A stretch of 64,000 bases of DNA from CAZJVD01 sp964549505 (GTDB lineage: Bacteria; Bdellovibrionota; UBA1018; CAZJVD01), in NCBI GenBank assembly GCA_964549505.1, contig CAZJVD010000007.1, forward strand, positions 1-64,000. The letters are read 5' to 3'. The notes beneath the pieces were generated by a model. It did no database searches. It saw only the letters and a list, made by a program, of their open reading frames with translations, and was not told the origin of the DNA. How positions within the stretch are numbered: the first letter of the stretch is position 1; every line of letters starts with the position of its first letter. Positions 51,033 to 59,506 of the stretch are shown in pieces. The translations under genes were made by a program, and so were the position numbers.

Positions 51033-51605
51033 TTAACTCTTGGTTTTCTTAGTCTTCGACGCCGCTTTTGCCGTCGTCGTCTTTGCGCTCGTCGCACGTG
51101 GCGTTGCGGCTTTTGCCGTTCCGCGTGCGCTTGCTGCCTTCACCGCTTTTGCTTGCGATTCAGCACGTGCTTCAGGAGTCTGACGTCGTGTCACGATCGG
51201 CGTTGAAAACGCTTCGCCGCGTGGTTTCAACTGAGTTGTGAAGCTCGACAGGATTTCGGACTTTCGTGTTGGTGCGAGTTCGTCCGTTCCCAACGTGCCC
51301 TTGATGCCGGTTACGAGCAGTTGCGTTTGATGCTGACGATGTCCTTGCTTACGTCGATAACCTTTTCGCTTTTTGAATTTGTAGATCAGAATTTTTTCGC
51401 CGCGGCCTTGTCCGACTATTTCAGCAGAAACATTTGCGCCTGAAAGATGTGGTTTTCCGAGTGCGAGCTTTCCTTCGTTCTGAATCATAAGTACACGATC
51501 CATGTTGATCGCGTTCCCGACCTCGCCCGAAATCTTCTCAATCTCAATAATATCGCCTGGTTGCACGCGGTATTGTTTACCGCCCGTTTCGATGACAGCG
51601 TACAT
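51033..51605 (-). CDS. rplU: Ribosomal protein bL21 with basic C-terminal extension
   Basis: Large-subunit protein. The core MYAVIETGGKQYRVQPGDIIEIEK, FKKRKGYRRKQGHRQ and TQLLVTGI covers about the first 105 residues. Instead of ending there, it continues to 190 residues with a Lys/Ala/Thr-rich tail (KAASARGTAKAATPRATSAKTT...), resembling histone H1-like tails. The extension is probably disordered. Confidence 0.94.
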   Translation of the reverse strand: MYAVIETGGKQYRVQPGDIIEIEKISGEVGNAINMDRVLMIQNEGKLALGKPHLSGANVSAEIVGQGRGEKILIYKFKKRKGYRRKQGHRQHQTQLLVTGIKGTLGTDELAPTRKSEILSSFTTQLKPRGEAFSTPIVTRRQTPEARAESQAKAVKAASARGTAKAATPRATSAKTTTAKAASKTKKTKS

Positions 51606-51623
51606 AAGTCATCGGAAACTGCC

Positions 51624-53009
51624 TCACGGGTAAGATTTTGTCAAGTTTAACGCCGCGCGCTCTATGGTCTTCGAGGCCGCAACCGCTTGGCGAGCAAGCG
51701 TTTTCTCGGCAAGTCTCGCGCGCTGACCCGTTTGATACACCCATTTTCCCTGAACCATGGTCGCTTGAACCTGTTCTGGGCCGGTTGAGTAGACGAGTGC
51801 CGACACCGGGTCCGGATAGGGCGTGCTACGGACACGTTCCAGATCAATCAAGGTGAGATCGGCGGCCTTTCCGACCTCTAACGACCCCACGGTCGTGTCC
51901 CAGTGGAGCGCCCGAGCGCCATTGACGGTGGCCAGATCAAATGCCTCCTGCGCACGAACCGCGCGCGGGCCGGAGCCGGGCTTGTGAATCAGGGCCGCCA
52001 GGCGCATTTCGCCGAAGGCATTGAGGTTATTGTTGCAGGCGGCGCCGTCGGTTCCGAGCGCGACATTGATCCCGTGGGTTTTGAGATCCACAAGTCGAGC
52101 GACACCCGAGGCTAGTTTGAGGTTGGAGCCGGGGCAGTGAACGACACTCGCGCCGCCTTCGCGGAGCATGTCGACTTCATGCGGACGGAGCCAGATTCCG
52201 TGTGCCAGGACGAGGTGACGGTTCACGAGTCCGATGCGATGAAGGTATTCGACATTTTCACACGCGACTTGCTCACGAACGATCTGAATCTCTTTTTGGT
52301 TTTCCGAAGCGTGGGTGTGGACGAGTAGGCCGTACGCACGGCTGAGTTTCGCGATGCCTTCGAAGAGCCCCTCCGTACAGGAAATCACAAAGCGTGGAGC
52401 AAGCGAAACACGGAGTCGGTCGTCTCGCTGGCGGTGCCAGCGCGCGGTCAAATGTTCCACTTCAGCCAAGGCGTCGGCTGCATCCTCGCGCAAGTAAGGT
52501 GGGTTTTGTGTCGGATGATCCATGAGACATTTTCCGATATTGGCTCGAATACCCATCTCATCAGCGACCTTGAAAATCGCTTCGGTATGGCGAACGGTGC
52601 CCATATCGAGAACGGTAGTCGTGCCCGAGGAGAGGAGTTCAAAAATCCCGAGACGTGCGGACAGAGCGAGCGACGCTGCTGAATGCGAAGCTTCCAATGG
52701 CCATATGCGCTTGCCAAGCCAATCCATCAACTCAAGATCGTCCGCGCTGTTTCGAAAAAGTGTCTGACAGAGATGGACATGGCATTGAACGAAGCCAGGT
52801 GTGAGGATCGATCCGGCCGCATCTAAAAACCGATGGCTCTTGGTTTTCCTCGGTGTCTTGCGTGCGGGTCCGATCGCTTCGATACGTCCCTCGGGATCGA
52901 TCTTCAAAAATCCGGCGATCTGATCGCGTCGTGCATTTTGAGTCAGTATGCGCGCGTTCGTGATCACCGTTCCAATCGAAGAACGCTTTGTGGATCGCGT
53001 GCGTCTCAT
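51624..53009 (-). CDS. Amidohydrolase, deaminase type (MtaD/guanine-deaminase-like)
   Basis: A 461-residue metal-dependent deaminase of the TRZ/ATZ/MtaD group. Zinc ligands: HVH (His77, His79; QCHVHLCQTLFR), HTHASE, a further His in VLAHGIWL and the catalytic Asp in ALGTDGAACNNNLN. Sequence-level signature SNLKLASG is typical of MTA/SAH or guanine deaminase. The exact substrate cannot be told. Placed between cdd and the ribosomal genes, it fits a nucleoside/purine catabolic role. Confidence 0.85.
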   Translation of the reverse strand: MRRTRSTKRSSIGTVITNARILTQNARRDQIAGFLKIDPEGRIEAIGPARKTPRKTKSHRFLDAAGSILTPGFVQCHVHLCQTLFRNSADDLELMDWLGKRIWPLEASHSAASLALSARLGIFELLSSGTTTVLDMGTVRHTEAIFKVADEMGIRANIGKCLMDHPTQNPPYLREDAADALAEVEHLTARWHRQRDDRLRVSLAPRFVISCTEGLFEGIAKLSRAYGLLVHTHASENQKEIQIVREQVACENVEYLHRIGLVNRHLVLAHGIWLRPHEVDMLREGGASVVHCPGSNLKLASGVARLVDLKTHGINVALGTDGAACNNNLNAFGEMRLAALIHKPGSGPRAVRAQEAFDLATVNGARALHWDTTVGSLEVGKAADLTLIDLERVRSTPYPDPVSALVYSTGPEQVQATMVQGKWVYQTGQRARLAEKTLARQAVAASKTIERAALNLTKSYP

Positions 53010-53029
53010 GAGATTTTCATGGGAAAAAG

Positions 53030-53518
53030 TTACCGCGCCTTGCGCTTGCGATGTCCGGACAAGAGGGCCGGGACAAAACCGCCCGGCAAAAGCTGCGAAA
53101 GAGAAAGCGTCTTGATCGCCCAGGTCGCTTTCATCGGGCTCGCGAGGCTCTTAGACCCCCTGCGACCCTTGCGAACACCGAAGAAAACAGGAGTCGACGC
53201 TTCGCCAAACTCACGCAGCACTTGGCGGCAAACGCCACAGGGCGGAACCGGTTGCTTTGATGTTGTGACCACACCGACCGCAAGAATTTTTTTTCCGCCG
53301 GCGGTAACGAGTGCCGACACCGCACTTCGTTCAGCGCAGACCGAAGCTCCATTGATGGCGTTTTCGACATTGGCGCCCAGATGAACGCGACCGTACTCAT
53401 CGAGCAAAGCAGCTCCGACGGGATAGTTGCTGTAAGGTGCGTAAGCGTTGGTCAACGCGCGCGCCGCCAGGTCAATCAGGCGTTTTTTAAGCTTCGTTTG
53501 CCTCGGGTTTTCCAACAA
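53030..53518 (-). CDS. cdd: Cytidine deaminase
   Basis: Converts (deoxy)cytidine to (deoxy)uridine. The zinc site is CAERSA (Cys61, Glu63) and PPCGVCRQVL (Cys94, Cys97). NAYAPYSNYPVGAALL and NVENAINGASV are typical of the tetrameric class. A basic C-terminal tail (LLSGHRKRKAR) is longer than usual, giving 162 residues. TTG 53518 is the only plausible start and overlaps punA by 32 bases. Confidence 0.93.
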   Translation of the reverse strand: MLENPRQTKLKKRLIDLAARALTNAYAPYSNYPVGAALLDEYGRVHLGANVENAINGASVCAERSAVSALVTAGGKKILAVGVVTTSKQPVPPCGVCRQVLREFGEASTPVFFGVRKGRRGSKSLASPMKATWAIKTLSLSQLLPGGFVPALLSGHRKRKAR

Positions 53519-54341
53519 ACTTAGGTGTAACGCGTTTCAGAAGTTTTGCAAGGTTTTCGGCGCCGAGTTTACCATTCTCAATAACCTCGTCGTGCGTGAG
53601 GCGTCGCGATGCCAATCCAGCAGCTAAATTGGTGATGCAACTGACGCCACAAACACGAACACCGAGATGGTTTGCAGCAATGTTTTCGGGAACGGTCGAC
53701 ATGCCAACAGCATCGGCTCCCAGGGTTCGGAGCATACGGACTTCTGCAGGGGTTTCGTAGGTCGGACCTAAAACTCCGGCATAGACTCCGCGTTGGATAG
53801 GAATCTCCAAATCCCGCGCCGTGGCCTCGAGTACTTTGTTGCACTCTTGGCTATAGGCTTCGGACATATCTGGAAAACGCGGACCGAGTTCGCTGAGGTT
53901 CGGGCCCTTGAGTGGGTTATCGGACATCAAGTTAATGTGATCGTCGATGATCATGAGATCGCCGGGACGATAACGTGTGTTGATGCCGCCCGCGGCGTTG
54001 GTGATGACCAATGTTTCGATGCCGAGCGCGCACAAGGTTCGCGTAGGGAAAACGACTTCTTCCATCTCGTAACCTTCGTACCGGTGAAAGCGACCTTGTA
54101 AGAATGCGGCAGGAACGCCTTCGAACATCCCGATGAGCAGGCGACCGGCGTGTCCTTCGACCGACGTGCCGTGAAAATGCGGGATCTCGCTATAAGGAAT
54201 CGTGATGCGATCTTCGAGGGAGTCAGCGACGGGTCCGAGGCCTGAACCCAAGATGAAGCCGATCTTCGGGCGAACCTGTATACGCGACTGAATCAAGTCG
54301 GCCGAATCACGCAGTTTTAAGTAAGTCTGTGGTGCTCGCAA
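53487..54341 (-). CDS. punA: Purine-nucleoside phosphorylase
   Basis: Cleaves purine (deoxy)nucleosides to base plus (deoxy)ribose-1-phosphate. Trimeric-PNP signatures: IGFILGSGLGPVAD, PHFHGTSVEGHAGRLLIG, LQGRFHRYEGY, LVITNAAGGIN, YAGVLGPTYETPAEVRMLRTLGADAVGMSTVPE. The 284-residue length is normal. TTG 54341 is the likely start; no ATG or GTG precedes homology. Confidence 0.95.
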   Translation of the reverse strand: MRAPQTYLKLRDSADLIQSRIQVRPKIGFILGSGLGPVADSLEDRITIPYSEIPHFHGTSVEGHAGRLLIGMFEGVPAAFLQGRFHRYEGYEMEEVVFPTRTLCALGIETLVITNAAGGINTRYRPGDLMIIDDHINLMSDNPLKGPNLSELGPRFPDMSEAYSQECNKVLEATARDLEIPIQRGVYAGVLGPTYETPAEVRMLRTLGADAVGMSTVPENIAANHLGVRVCGVSCITNLAAGLASRRLTHDEVIENGKLGAENLAKLLKRVTPKFVGKPEANEA

Positions 54342-54410
54342 CTTTGTTGAACCCCTAGGCTTCGTTTAACAATGGATATCTGCTGTTTTCAAGTCGCAAG
54401 CGGTCACTGT

Positions 54411-55763
54411 TCATAGTAACAACCGTTTCGTTGGTTTGCGCGTTGAGCCGATCGTCCAGGCTTCGAGAAAATTCCGGTCGAATTCTTTAAGCTCGTCGCG
54501 TCCGAGGCGAGCGTCTTCGGGTAAGAAAAGAGTCGCGATGGCCTCGTTCTTAGCGACCTGCGAGCCAAGTTTCTTATGAAGAACAAAACCCACCCGTGGG
54601 TTAATCGAGTCTTCGGCCCGTAGACGTCCGCCACCCATTCGTATCAAAAGCCGTCCCAGCGCACCCGTGTCGGTGACGTGGACGTATCCCGCTCGCGGAC
54701 TCGCGATCGTGTGGCGCTTTTCGCTCAGTGGGAGCAGCTTCGGATTGTCGACCGCTTCGAGACGACCACCCTGGTTCTCGATCAAGTGACGAAACTTTTC
54801 CCACGCGCTGCCATCAGCGAGACGCTCCAAAACCCGCTTTCGTGCTTCGAGCGGACTTTTTGCAAACTTGGCCATGACCAACATTTCGGAAGCGAGTTTA
54901 ACCGACAGTTCTTTGAGATCAGCAGAACTGACGTCACGTAATCCTAGCAACGTTCCTGCTTTCAGGTTCCGTAACACCTCGATCGACTCGACGACCTCGA
55001 GCGCGTGTCCAACGGCGTATCCAAGGGGTTGATCCATGTTAGTGAGGACAGCGCGCGTGGCAAGTCCGAGCTTCTTTCCGACGGCGAGTAACATTTTCGA
55101 AAGTTTTCGTGCGTCCGCAGTTTTCTTGAAGAACGCTCCGTTGCCCACTTTGATATCGAGAACAAGACCTTGGGCGCCTTCAGCAATTTTCTTTGAAAGA
55201 ATCGAAGCCGTGATCAAAGGAATCGACTCAACCGTGCCCGTGACATCTCGGATCGCATACAGTCTCTTATCAGCAGGGGCGATGGCGTCGCTCTGCCCGA
55301 TCATCGCGCAACCCACTTTAAGAAGCGCTTGTTCAAACTCCGCGCGCGAGAGTTTGACCTGGAATCCCGGAATCGACTCGAGTTTATCAAGCGTTCCGCC
55401 GGTGTGGCCTAAGCCACGCCCCGACATCATCGGGACTTTGATCCCACACGCGGCAGCGAGCGGCGCTAAAATCAGCGAAACCTTGTCGCCCACACCACCG
55501 GTTGAATGTTTGTCGATCTTAGGACCAGGAATATGACTGAGATCGTACTGTTCGCCGCTGTTGCACATGGCTCTGGTGAGCGCGACGGTTTCTTCAAAGT
55601 CCAATCCGCGAAACATGACCGCCATGAGCCAGGCACTGATCTGGTAGTCCGTAACCGATCCACCTGTTAAGCCCGATACAAGCTGAGTGATTTCTCGATC
55701 GGTTAACTTCTGTCCATCGCGTTTTTTTTCGATCAGCCGAACAGGAGAAAAATCTTCACTCAC
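54411..55763 (-). CDS. deoA: Pyrimidine-nucleoside (thymidine) phosphorylase
   Basis: Splits thymidine or uridine to base and (deoxy)ribose-1-phosphate. Signatures KHSTGGVGDKVSLILAPLAAACG, MMSGRGLGHTGGTLDKLESI, ALRxVTxTVxxIPL-like ASILSKKIAEG and the C-terminal domain. The 450-residue length is normal. The GTG at 55763 is chosen because GGAGG lies exactly six bases upstream; a frame starting eight codons earlier is antisense to nothing but lacks a site. Overlaps deoB by eight bases. Confidence 0.95.
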   Translation of the reverse strand: MSEDFSPVRLIEKKRDGQKLTDREITQLVSGLTGGSVTDYQISAWLMAVMFRGLDFEETVALTRAMCNSGEQYDLSHIPGPKIDKHSTGGVGDKVSLILAPLAAACGIKVPMMSGRGLGHTGGTLDKLESIPGFQVKLSRAEFEQALLKVGCAMIGQSDAIAPADKRLYAIRDVTGTVESIPLITASILSKKIAEGAQGLVLDIKVGNGAFFKKTADARKLSKMLLAVGKKLGLATRAVLTNMDQPLGYAVGHALEVVESIEVLRNLKAGTLLGLRDVSSADLKELSVKLASEMLVMAKFAKSPLEARKRVLERLADGSAWEKFRHLIENQGGRLEAVDNPKLLPLSEKRHTIASPRAGYVHVTDTGALGRLLIRMGGGRLRAEDSINPRVGFVLHKKLGSQVAKNEAIATLFLPEDARLGRDELKEFDRNFLEAWTIGSTRKPTKRLLL

Positions 55764-56970
55764 AGAGTTCCTCCAAAAACGAAACACCGTCGATCAAACC
55801 CGCACGAGGTTTCTGTTCGGTGAGCGCTTCCAGGATCGTCGCACCCATGTCGCCAAATCCTTTGCGGACGCCTAGGTTTTTTGCACCGGCGGCAACGGTT
55901 GCGCGTGGCTTGAAGTACGTGAGTACGGGAACATGTTCGCGTGTGTGATCCGTTCCCGGAAACGTCGGATCGTTTCCATGGTCAGAAGTCACGATCACGA
56001 GGTCGCTGGGTTTGAGCGAGTCCAGGAGCGACCCGAGAAGCGTGTCGAATTCTTCGAGACAGCGTGCATAACCTTCGACATCTCGGCGATGGCCGTAAAG
56101 CATGTCCGTGTCGATGAGGTTGCAGTACACCAATCCGGTCTTGAGTTTAGCGATCGATTTTCCGAGCAGGACCATCCCGTCGGCGTTCCCTGCAGAATCC
56201 CAGTTTTCGCTGATACCTTGGCCTGCAAAAATACTTCCGATCTTTCCAATTCCGAGTGTCGGAATACGTCGTGCACGAAGATGATCGAGCACGGTCTTCT
56301 TCGTCGGCGGGTCCGCATAGTCTTTTCGATTGTACGTTCGCGTGTAGGGTTCACCCGTGTTTCGGCCGCCTATGAAAGGCCGCGCGATCACACGACCGAT
56401 GCCAAGATCCGTACAAAGTTTTCGAGCGGACTTACAGATCGCGTAGAGGCGATCAAGACCAAAAGCTTCTTCGTGAGCAGCCACTTGCCAAACACTGTCG
56501 GCGCTTGTGTAAAGAATCGGCTTACCAGAGGCCACATGTTCGTCGCCCAGTTCCTTGATGATCTCGGTTCCGCTCGCGGCTTTGTTGCCGAGAACGCCTG
56601 GCAGTTCGTTTTCTTTGATCCACTTCTCGACGGCTTTTTTTGGAAAGCCATCTGGAAACGTTTTGAATGCTTTGTTCAAAACAATTCCGGCCATCTCCCA
56701 ATGCCCGGTTGTTGTGTCCTTGCCTTTCGATCGCTCGATCGCTTTGCTGTAAGCGCCAAGCCCTTCGCCCGCTTTGAGCGGAGCAACGCCTGCGATGGTC
56801 GTCAGGTTGCCTAAGCCAAGTTTTTGTAAAACCGGAAGATGGAGAGGGCGTTTCTTAGCGAGATTGCCAAGCGAATCCGAACCGACATCGCCATAAGACT
56901 TCGCGTCAGGTAAAGCGCCGCAACCGACGCCATCCAAAACCACCCACACGACTCGTTTGAAGTTACCCAT
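55756..56970 (-). CDS. deoB: Phosphopentomutase
   Basis: Moves phosphate from C1 to C5 of (deoxy)ribose. VVLDGVGCGALPDAKSYGDVGSDSLGNLA, KDTTTGHWEMAG, ASGTEIIKELGDEHVASGKPI, TSDHGNDPTFPGTDHTREHVPVL with the metal Asp/His ligands. At 404 residues it is of normal length. Together with deoA, punA and deoC it completes the deoxynucleoside pathway. Confidence 0.96.
   Translation of the reverse strand: MGNFKRVVWVVLDGVGCGALPDAKSYGDVGSDSLGNLAKKRPLHLPVLQKLGLGNLTTIAGVAPLKAGEGLGAYSKAIERSKGKDTTTGHWEMAGIVLNKAFKTFPDGFPKKAVEKWIKENELPGVLGNKAASGTEIIKELGDEHVASGKPILYTSADSVWQVAAHEEAFGLDRLYAICKSARKLCTDLGIGRVIARPFIGGRNTGEPYTRTYNRKDYADPPTKKTVLDHLRARRIPTLGIGKIGSIFAGQGISENWDSAGNADGMVLLGKSIAKLKTGLVYCNLIDTDMLYGHRRDVEGYARCLEEFDTLLGSLLDSLKPSDLVIVTSDHGNDPTFPGTDHTREHVPVLTYFKPRATVAAGAKNLGVRKGFGDMGATILEALTEQKPRAGLIDGVSFLEELCE
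55770..55774 (-). promoter_or_regulatory. Shine-Dalgarno that sets the deoA GTG start
   Basis: GGAGG on the minus strand, six bases before GTG 55763. It lies within the end of deoB. Confidence 0.85.
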
Positions 56971-57053
56971 GCGACTCTGACAAGGTGTATCGCCGCTGTT
57001 TCAGATCCGTCAAACAGTTCGTCAGGATTGGCTGCGATTTCTTCTCAAAACGC

Positions 57054-58328
57054 TTAAAAAGAACAGGTAATCGATAAGAACGCGAGCTTCGATGGTCTCA
57101 GGTTGTCGCCGGAGTCCTCAAAGATCGGTTCCCGGCATTCTACCGCGATCCGCGCATCGATCGAAGTTCCGCGTCGGTTCTGGGCTTCGTCGTCGCTATA
57201 GTGAAACAGTCGGCAGGAAGCTCCGTAAGCAAGCGCATCCCCTGTGACCGACTGGCCAGGCGCTTGATAGTTCGAAACAAGGTTCGATGCGCCTTCGAGG
57301 CCAGTCATGAGTGTGAGTCGCTGAACCTCGCAGCTGACACGTCCGGAGTAGGCCGAGCCCTCACGTTCGTCGCCCGTTCCGGCGTAGACATCCACCTGTC
57401 CTATGACGGACAGCGGGGCCAGACGCAAGAACGACGGCGCTTCGGTTTGCTTGCAAAACGTGCCGTTCATCTGGGCAAAAGCGTTTCCGTCCGGGAGTGC
57501 AGCGGCACAGACATTTCCGGTGGTCGACACGGCATCGCCAGCGACAGCACCTTTCGAAGGAGTCCCGCGTTCGCGATTCATATGGAGGCGAACCATGGCC
57601 CCCATACCTTCTTCTCCCGTACGATCAAACACGGAAGCGTCCTGGACCATTCCTGGTAAAATCGTCGGGGATCCGTTTTCGAAAATCTCAGCGGTGATCG
57701 ACAGAACATCGCCCTGGCTGTCTTTTCGAGTCCACGCAACATCTCCCTTGATGCCGCCTGGCCCAATGGTGGCCGCCTGATGGGCCATCGAAGGGACGCG
57801 CCAACGGTGGGTTTCGTAGCCGTTCGCGAACCGATCTTCGTACTCTTCAGTGGGGCGTACGCTATCGCGACCGAGTCCAACTTTTACGCGTTCGTGGTCG
57901 CTGACCGAGAACATGTAAGTGGCGTAGATCGTGCGCGCTAAAAGGCTATCTGCCGCGTGATCAGCTTCGTCGTTGGTTTCGTGCGGACTATTGATTCCGA
58001 ACGTCGATCCAAAACGAAAATCCATGTACGAACGGCTGTGGTCATCGGGGTTGAGATAAAAGTCTCGGAGTGTGGGACCAAGCGACAAGATCAAATCAAA
58101 GTCGCCCGCAAAGCGATTGGGAAGGCCTTCGCCACCCCATCCTCCAAAGAGGTCGAGGTACGCGCGGTTGTAGATAGGTTGGTTGCCGTTGCTATCGCCT
58201 ACGGAGGATGGCGACGGAGGTGGTTGTTGTGAATCGCCTCCTGAAAAACCGAGTGTGGGCGGAAGCATAAAACTCGGCGACAGAACCAAAAGAACGAAAC
58301 TCAAACGAACGCGAAATGAACGCAGCAT
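57054..58328 (-). CDS. Outer-membrane beta-barrel protein in the deo cluster
   Basis: A 424-residue protein with a signal peptide (after the LSFVLLVLSPSFMLPPTLG hydrophobic core) and a Pro/Ser linker. The rest alternates as barrel strands and ends LAFLSITCSF, a classical outer-membrane C-terminus with terminal Phe. A strong GGGGGAGGT Shine-Dalgarno precedes the ATG. No known porin family is recognised. Because it sits between deoC and deoB, nucleoside uptake (a Tsx-like role) is an attractive but unproven idea. Confidence 0.65.
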   Translation of the reverse strand: MLRSFRVRLSFVLLVLSPSFMLPPTLGFSGGDSQQPPPSPSSVGDSNGNQPIYNRAYLDLFGGWGGEGLPNRFAGDFDLILSLGPTLRDFYLNPDDHSRSYMDFRFGSTFGINSPHETNDEADHAADSLLARTIYATYMFSVSDHERVKVGLGRDSVRPTEEYEDRFANGYETHRWRVPSMAHQAATIGPGGIKGDVAWTRKDSQGDVLSITAEIFENGSPTILPGMVQDASVFDRTGEEGMGAMVRLHMNRERGTPSKGAVAGDAVSTTGNVCAAALPDGNAFAQMNGTFCKQTEAPSFLRLAPLSVIGQVDVYAGTGDEREGSAYSGRVSCEVQRLTLMTGLEGASNLVSNYQAPGQSVTGDALAYGASCRLFHYSDDEAQNRRGTSIDARIAVECREPIFEDSGDNLRPSKLAFLSITCSF

Positions 58329-58346
58329 ACTGACCTCCCCCTAACA

Positions 58347-59336
58347 CTAATAGACGCCACCTTTAAACGGCTTTTTCGAACCATCGCTCTTCGGTGGGGT
58401 TGGCGCTGACTTCGTAACAATGGCAACGCTCGCGGATGCTCCGATGCGGTTGGCACCGGCTTCGATCATCTTTTCGGCGTCCTCGTGCGAGCGGATACCA
58501 CCGCTTGCTTTCACGCCCATTTCGGGTCCCACGATACGTCGCATGAGTGCGATGTCTTCTGCCGTTGCACCACCGGCGGCAAATCCCGTGGAGGTTTTCA
58601 CAAACGCAGCACCAGCTGCTTTCGAAAGCGCGCAACCAATGATCTTCTCTTCGTCGGTGAGGTTGGAGGTTTCTAAGATGACTTTCACCGGAAACGGTGC
58701 CGAAGCTCGAACCACTTCCAAAATGTCATTGTAAACTTCTGCGTACTCTTTGCTTTTGAGTGCGCCGAGTTGGATAACCATATCGATTTCTTGAGCGCCG
58801 TTCCTGATCGCTTCTTTGGATTCGAAAACCTTTGAGCTTGTCGAAGCAGCCCCGAGCGGGAAACCCACGACGGCAATTGCTTTCACGGTACTTCCGCGAA
58901 GGCGTGAAGCGACGTGCGCGACGTGCGATGAGTTCACGCAGACGGTTGCGAAATGATAACGAATGGCTTCGTCACAAACGCGGTCGATTTCGGCGGCGGT
59001 CGCTTCGGGCTTTAAAAGTGTGTGGTCGATCATGGAGGCCATCTCAGCGTCCATGGGGGCGACCCCAGTCGGGGCCGTCGACGAAACTGCACTCAAGTGA
59101 GCGACTTGTCCTGGTGCGTGTTCCGGGCGAAAAGGGGTGTCAGCAGCTTGGCCGATACGGTCGGCGCCTCGATAAGAAGGGGTTGTCTTGGGTTGAAATG
59201 GGGCCGCAGACTGCGCCGGAGTGGACGAAACAGGAAGCCCCGCTTCGAGAAGTTTTTTCCTAACGGCCTCCGTGATCTGATCGACCAGATCGGAAAACCC
59301 TGAAGAATTTCGCGGAGGACGCGATTCAAATGCCAT
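58347..59336 (-). CDS. deoC: Deoxyribose-phosphate aldolase with N-terminal targeting-like extension
   Basis: Cleaves 2-deoxyribose-5-phosphate to acetaldehyde and glyceraldehyde-3-phosphate. The catalytic domain (about 95-310) has MIDHTLLKPEATAAEIDRVCDEA, AIAVVGFPLGA, AQEIDMVIQLGALKS, VILETSNL, the Schiff-base Lys247 (FVKTSTGF) and Lys276 (VKASGGI). Before it lie about 95 extra residues: an amphipathic helix (about 13-33: FSDLVDQITEAVRKKLLEAG) then an Ala/Pro/Ser/Thr linker. This matches the plan of bacterial-microcompartment encapsulation peptides. A Lys-rich tail ends the protein. GGAG precedes the ATG and a -35/-10 pair lies upstream. Confidence 0.94.
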   Translation of the reverse strand: MAFESRPPRNSSGFSDLVDQITEAVRKKLLEAGLPVSSTPAQSAAPFQPKTTPSYRGADRIGQAADTPFRPEHAPGQVAHLSAVSSTAPTGVAPMDAEMASMIDHTLLKPEATAAEIDRVCDEAIRYHFATVCVNSSHVAHVASRLRGSTVKAIAVVGFPLGAASTSSKVFESKEAIRNGAQEIDMVIQLGALKSKEYAEVYNDILEVVRASAPFPVKVILETSNLTDEEKIIGCALSKAAGAAFVKTSTGFAAGGATAEDIALMRRIVGPEMGVKASGGIRSHEDAEKMIEAGANRIGASASVAIVTKSAPTPPKSDGSKKPFKGGVY

Positions 59337-59356
59337 GGAAACGACTCCTGCAACGC

Positions 59357-59385
59357 GTTATCTTAAATAGGCCTTGAACTGTCAA
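59357..59385 (-). promoter_or_regulatory. Putative promoter of the deoC array
   Basis: On the minus strand TTGACA (59380-59385), a 17-bp spacer and GATAAC (59357-59362). Transcription would start only some 15-20 bases before the deoC ATG and could read through the whole deo-to-pfkA array. Confidence 0.6.
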
Positions 59386-59408
59386 GCTGCTTTCGAATAT
59401 ATGTAAGC

Positions 59409-59436
59409 TTGTAGGGCCAGGTAATTATTATATAAC
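59409..59436 (+). promoter_or_regulatory. Putative promoter before the small membrane-protein gene
   Basis: TTGTAG (59409-59414), a 16-bp spacer and TATAAC (59431-59436) within an A+T-rich stretch, 70 bases before ATG 59507. The -35 is only a partial match. Confidence 0.45.
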
Positions 59437-59506
59437 TCCGTTGGCCCAAGCATTGAGGGTTTGTATTCATAGCGAGTACGCACCCTAGGAAAAAGTTAAA
59501 CAGAAA

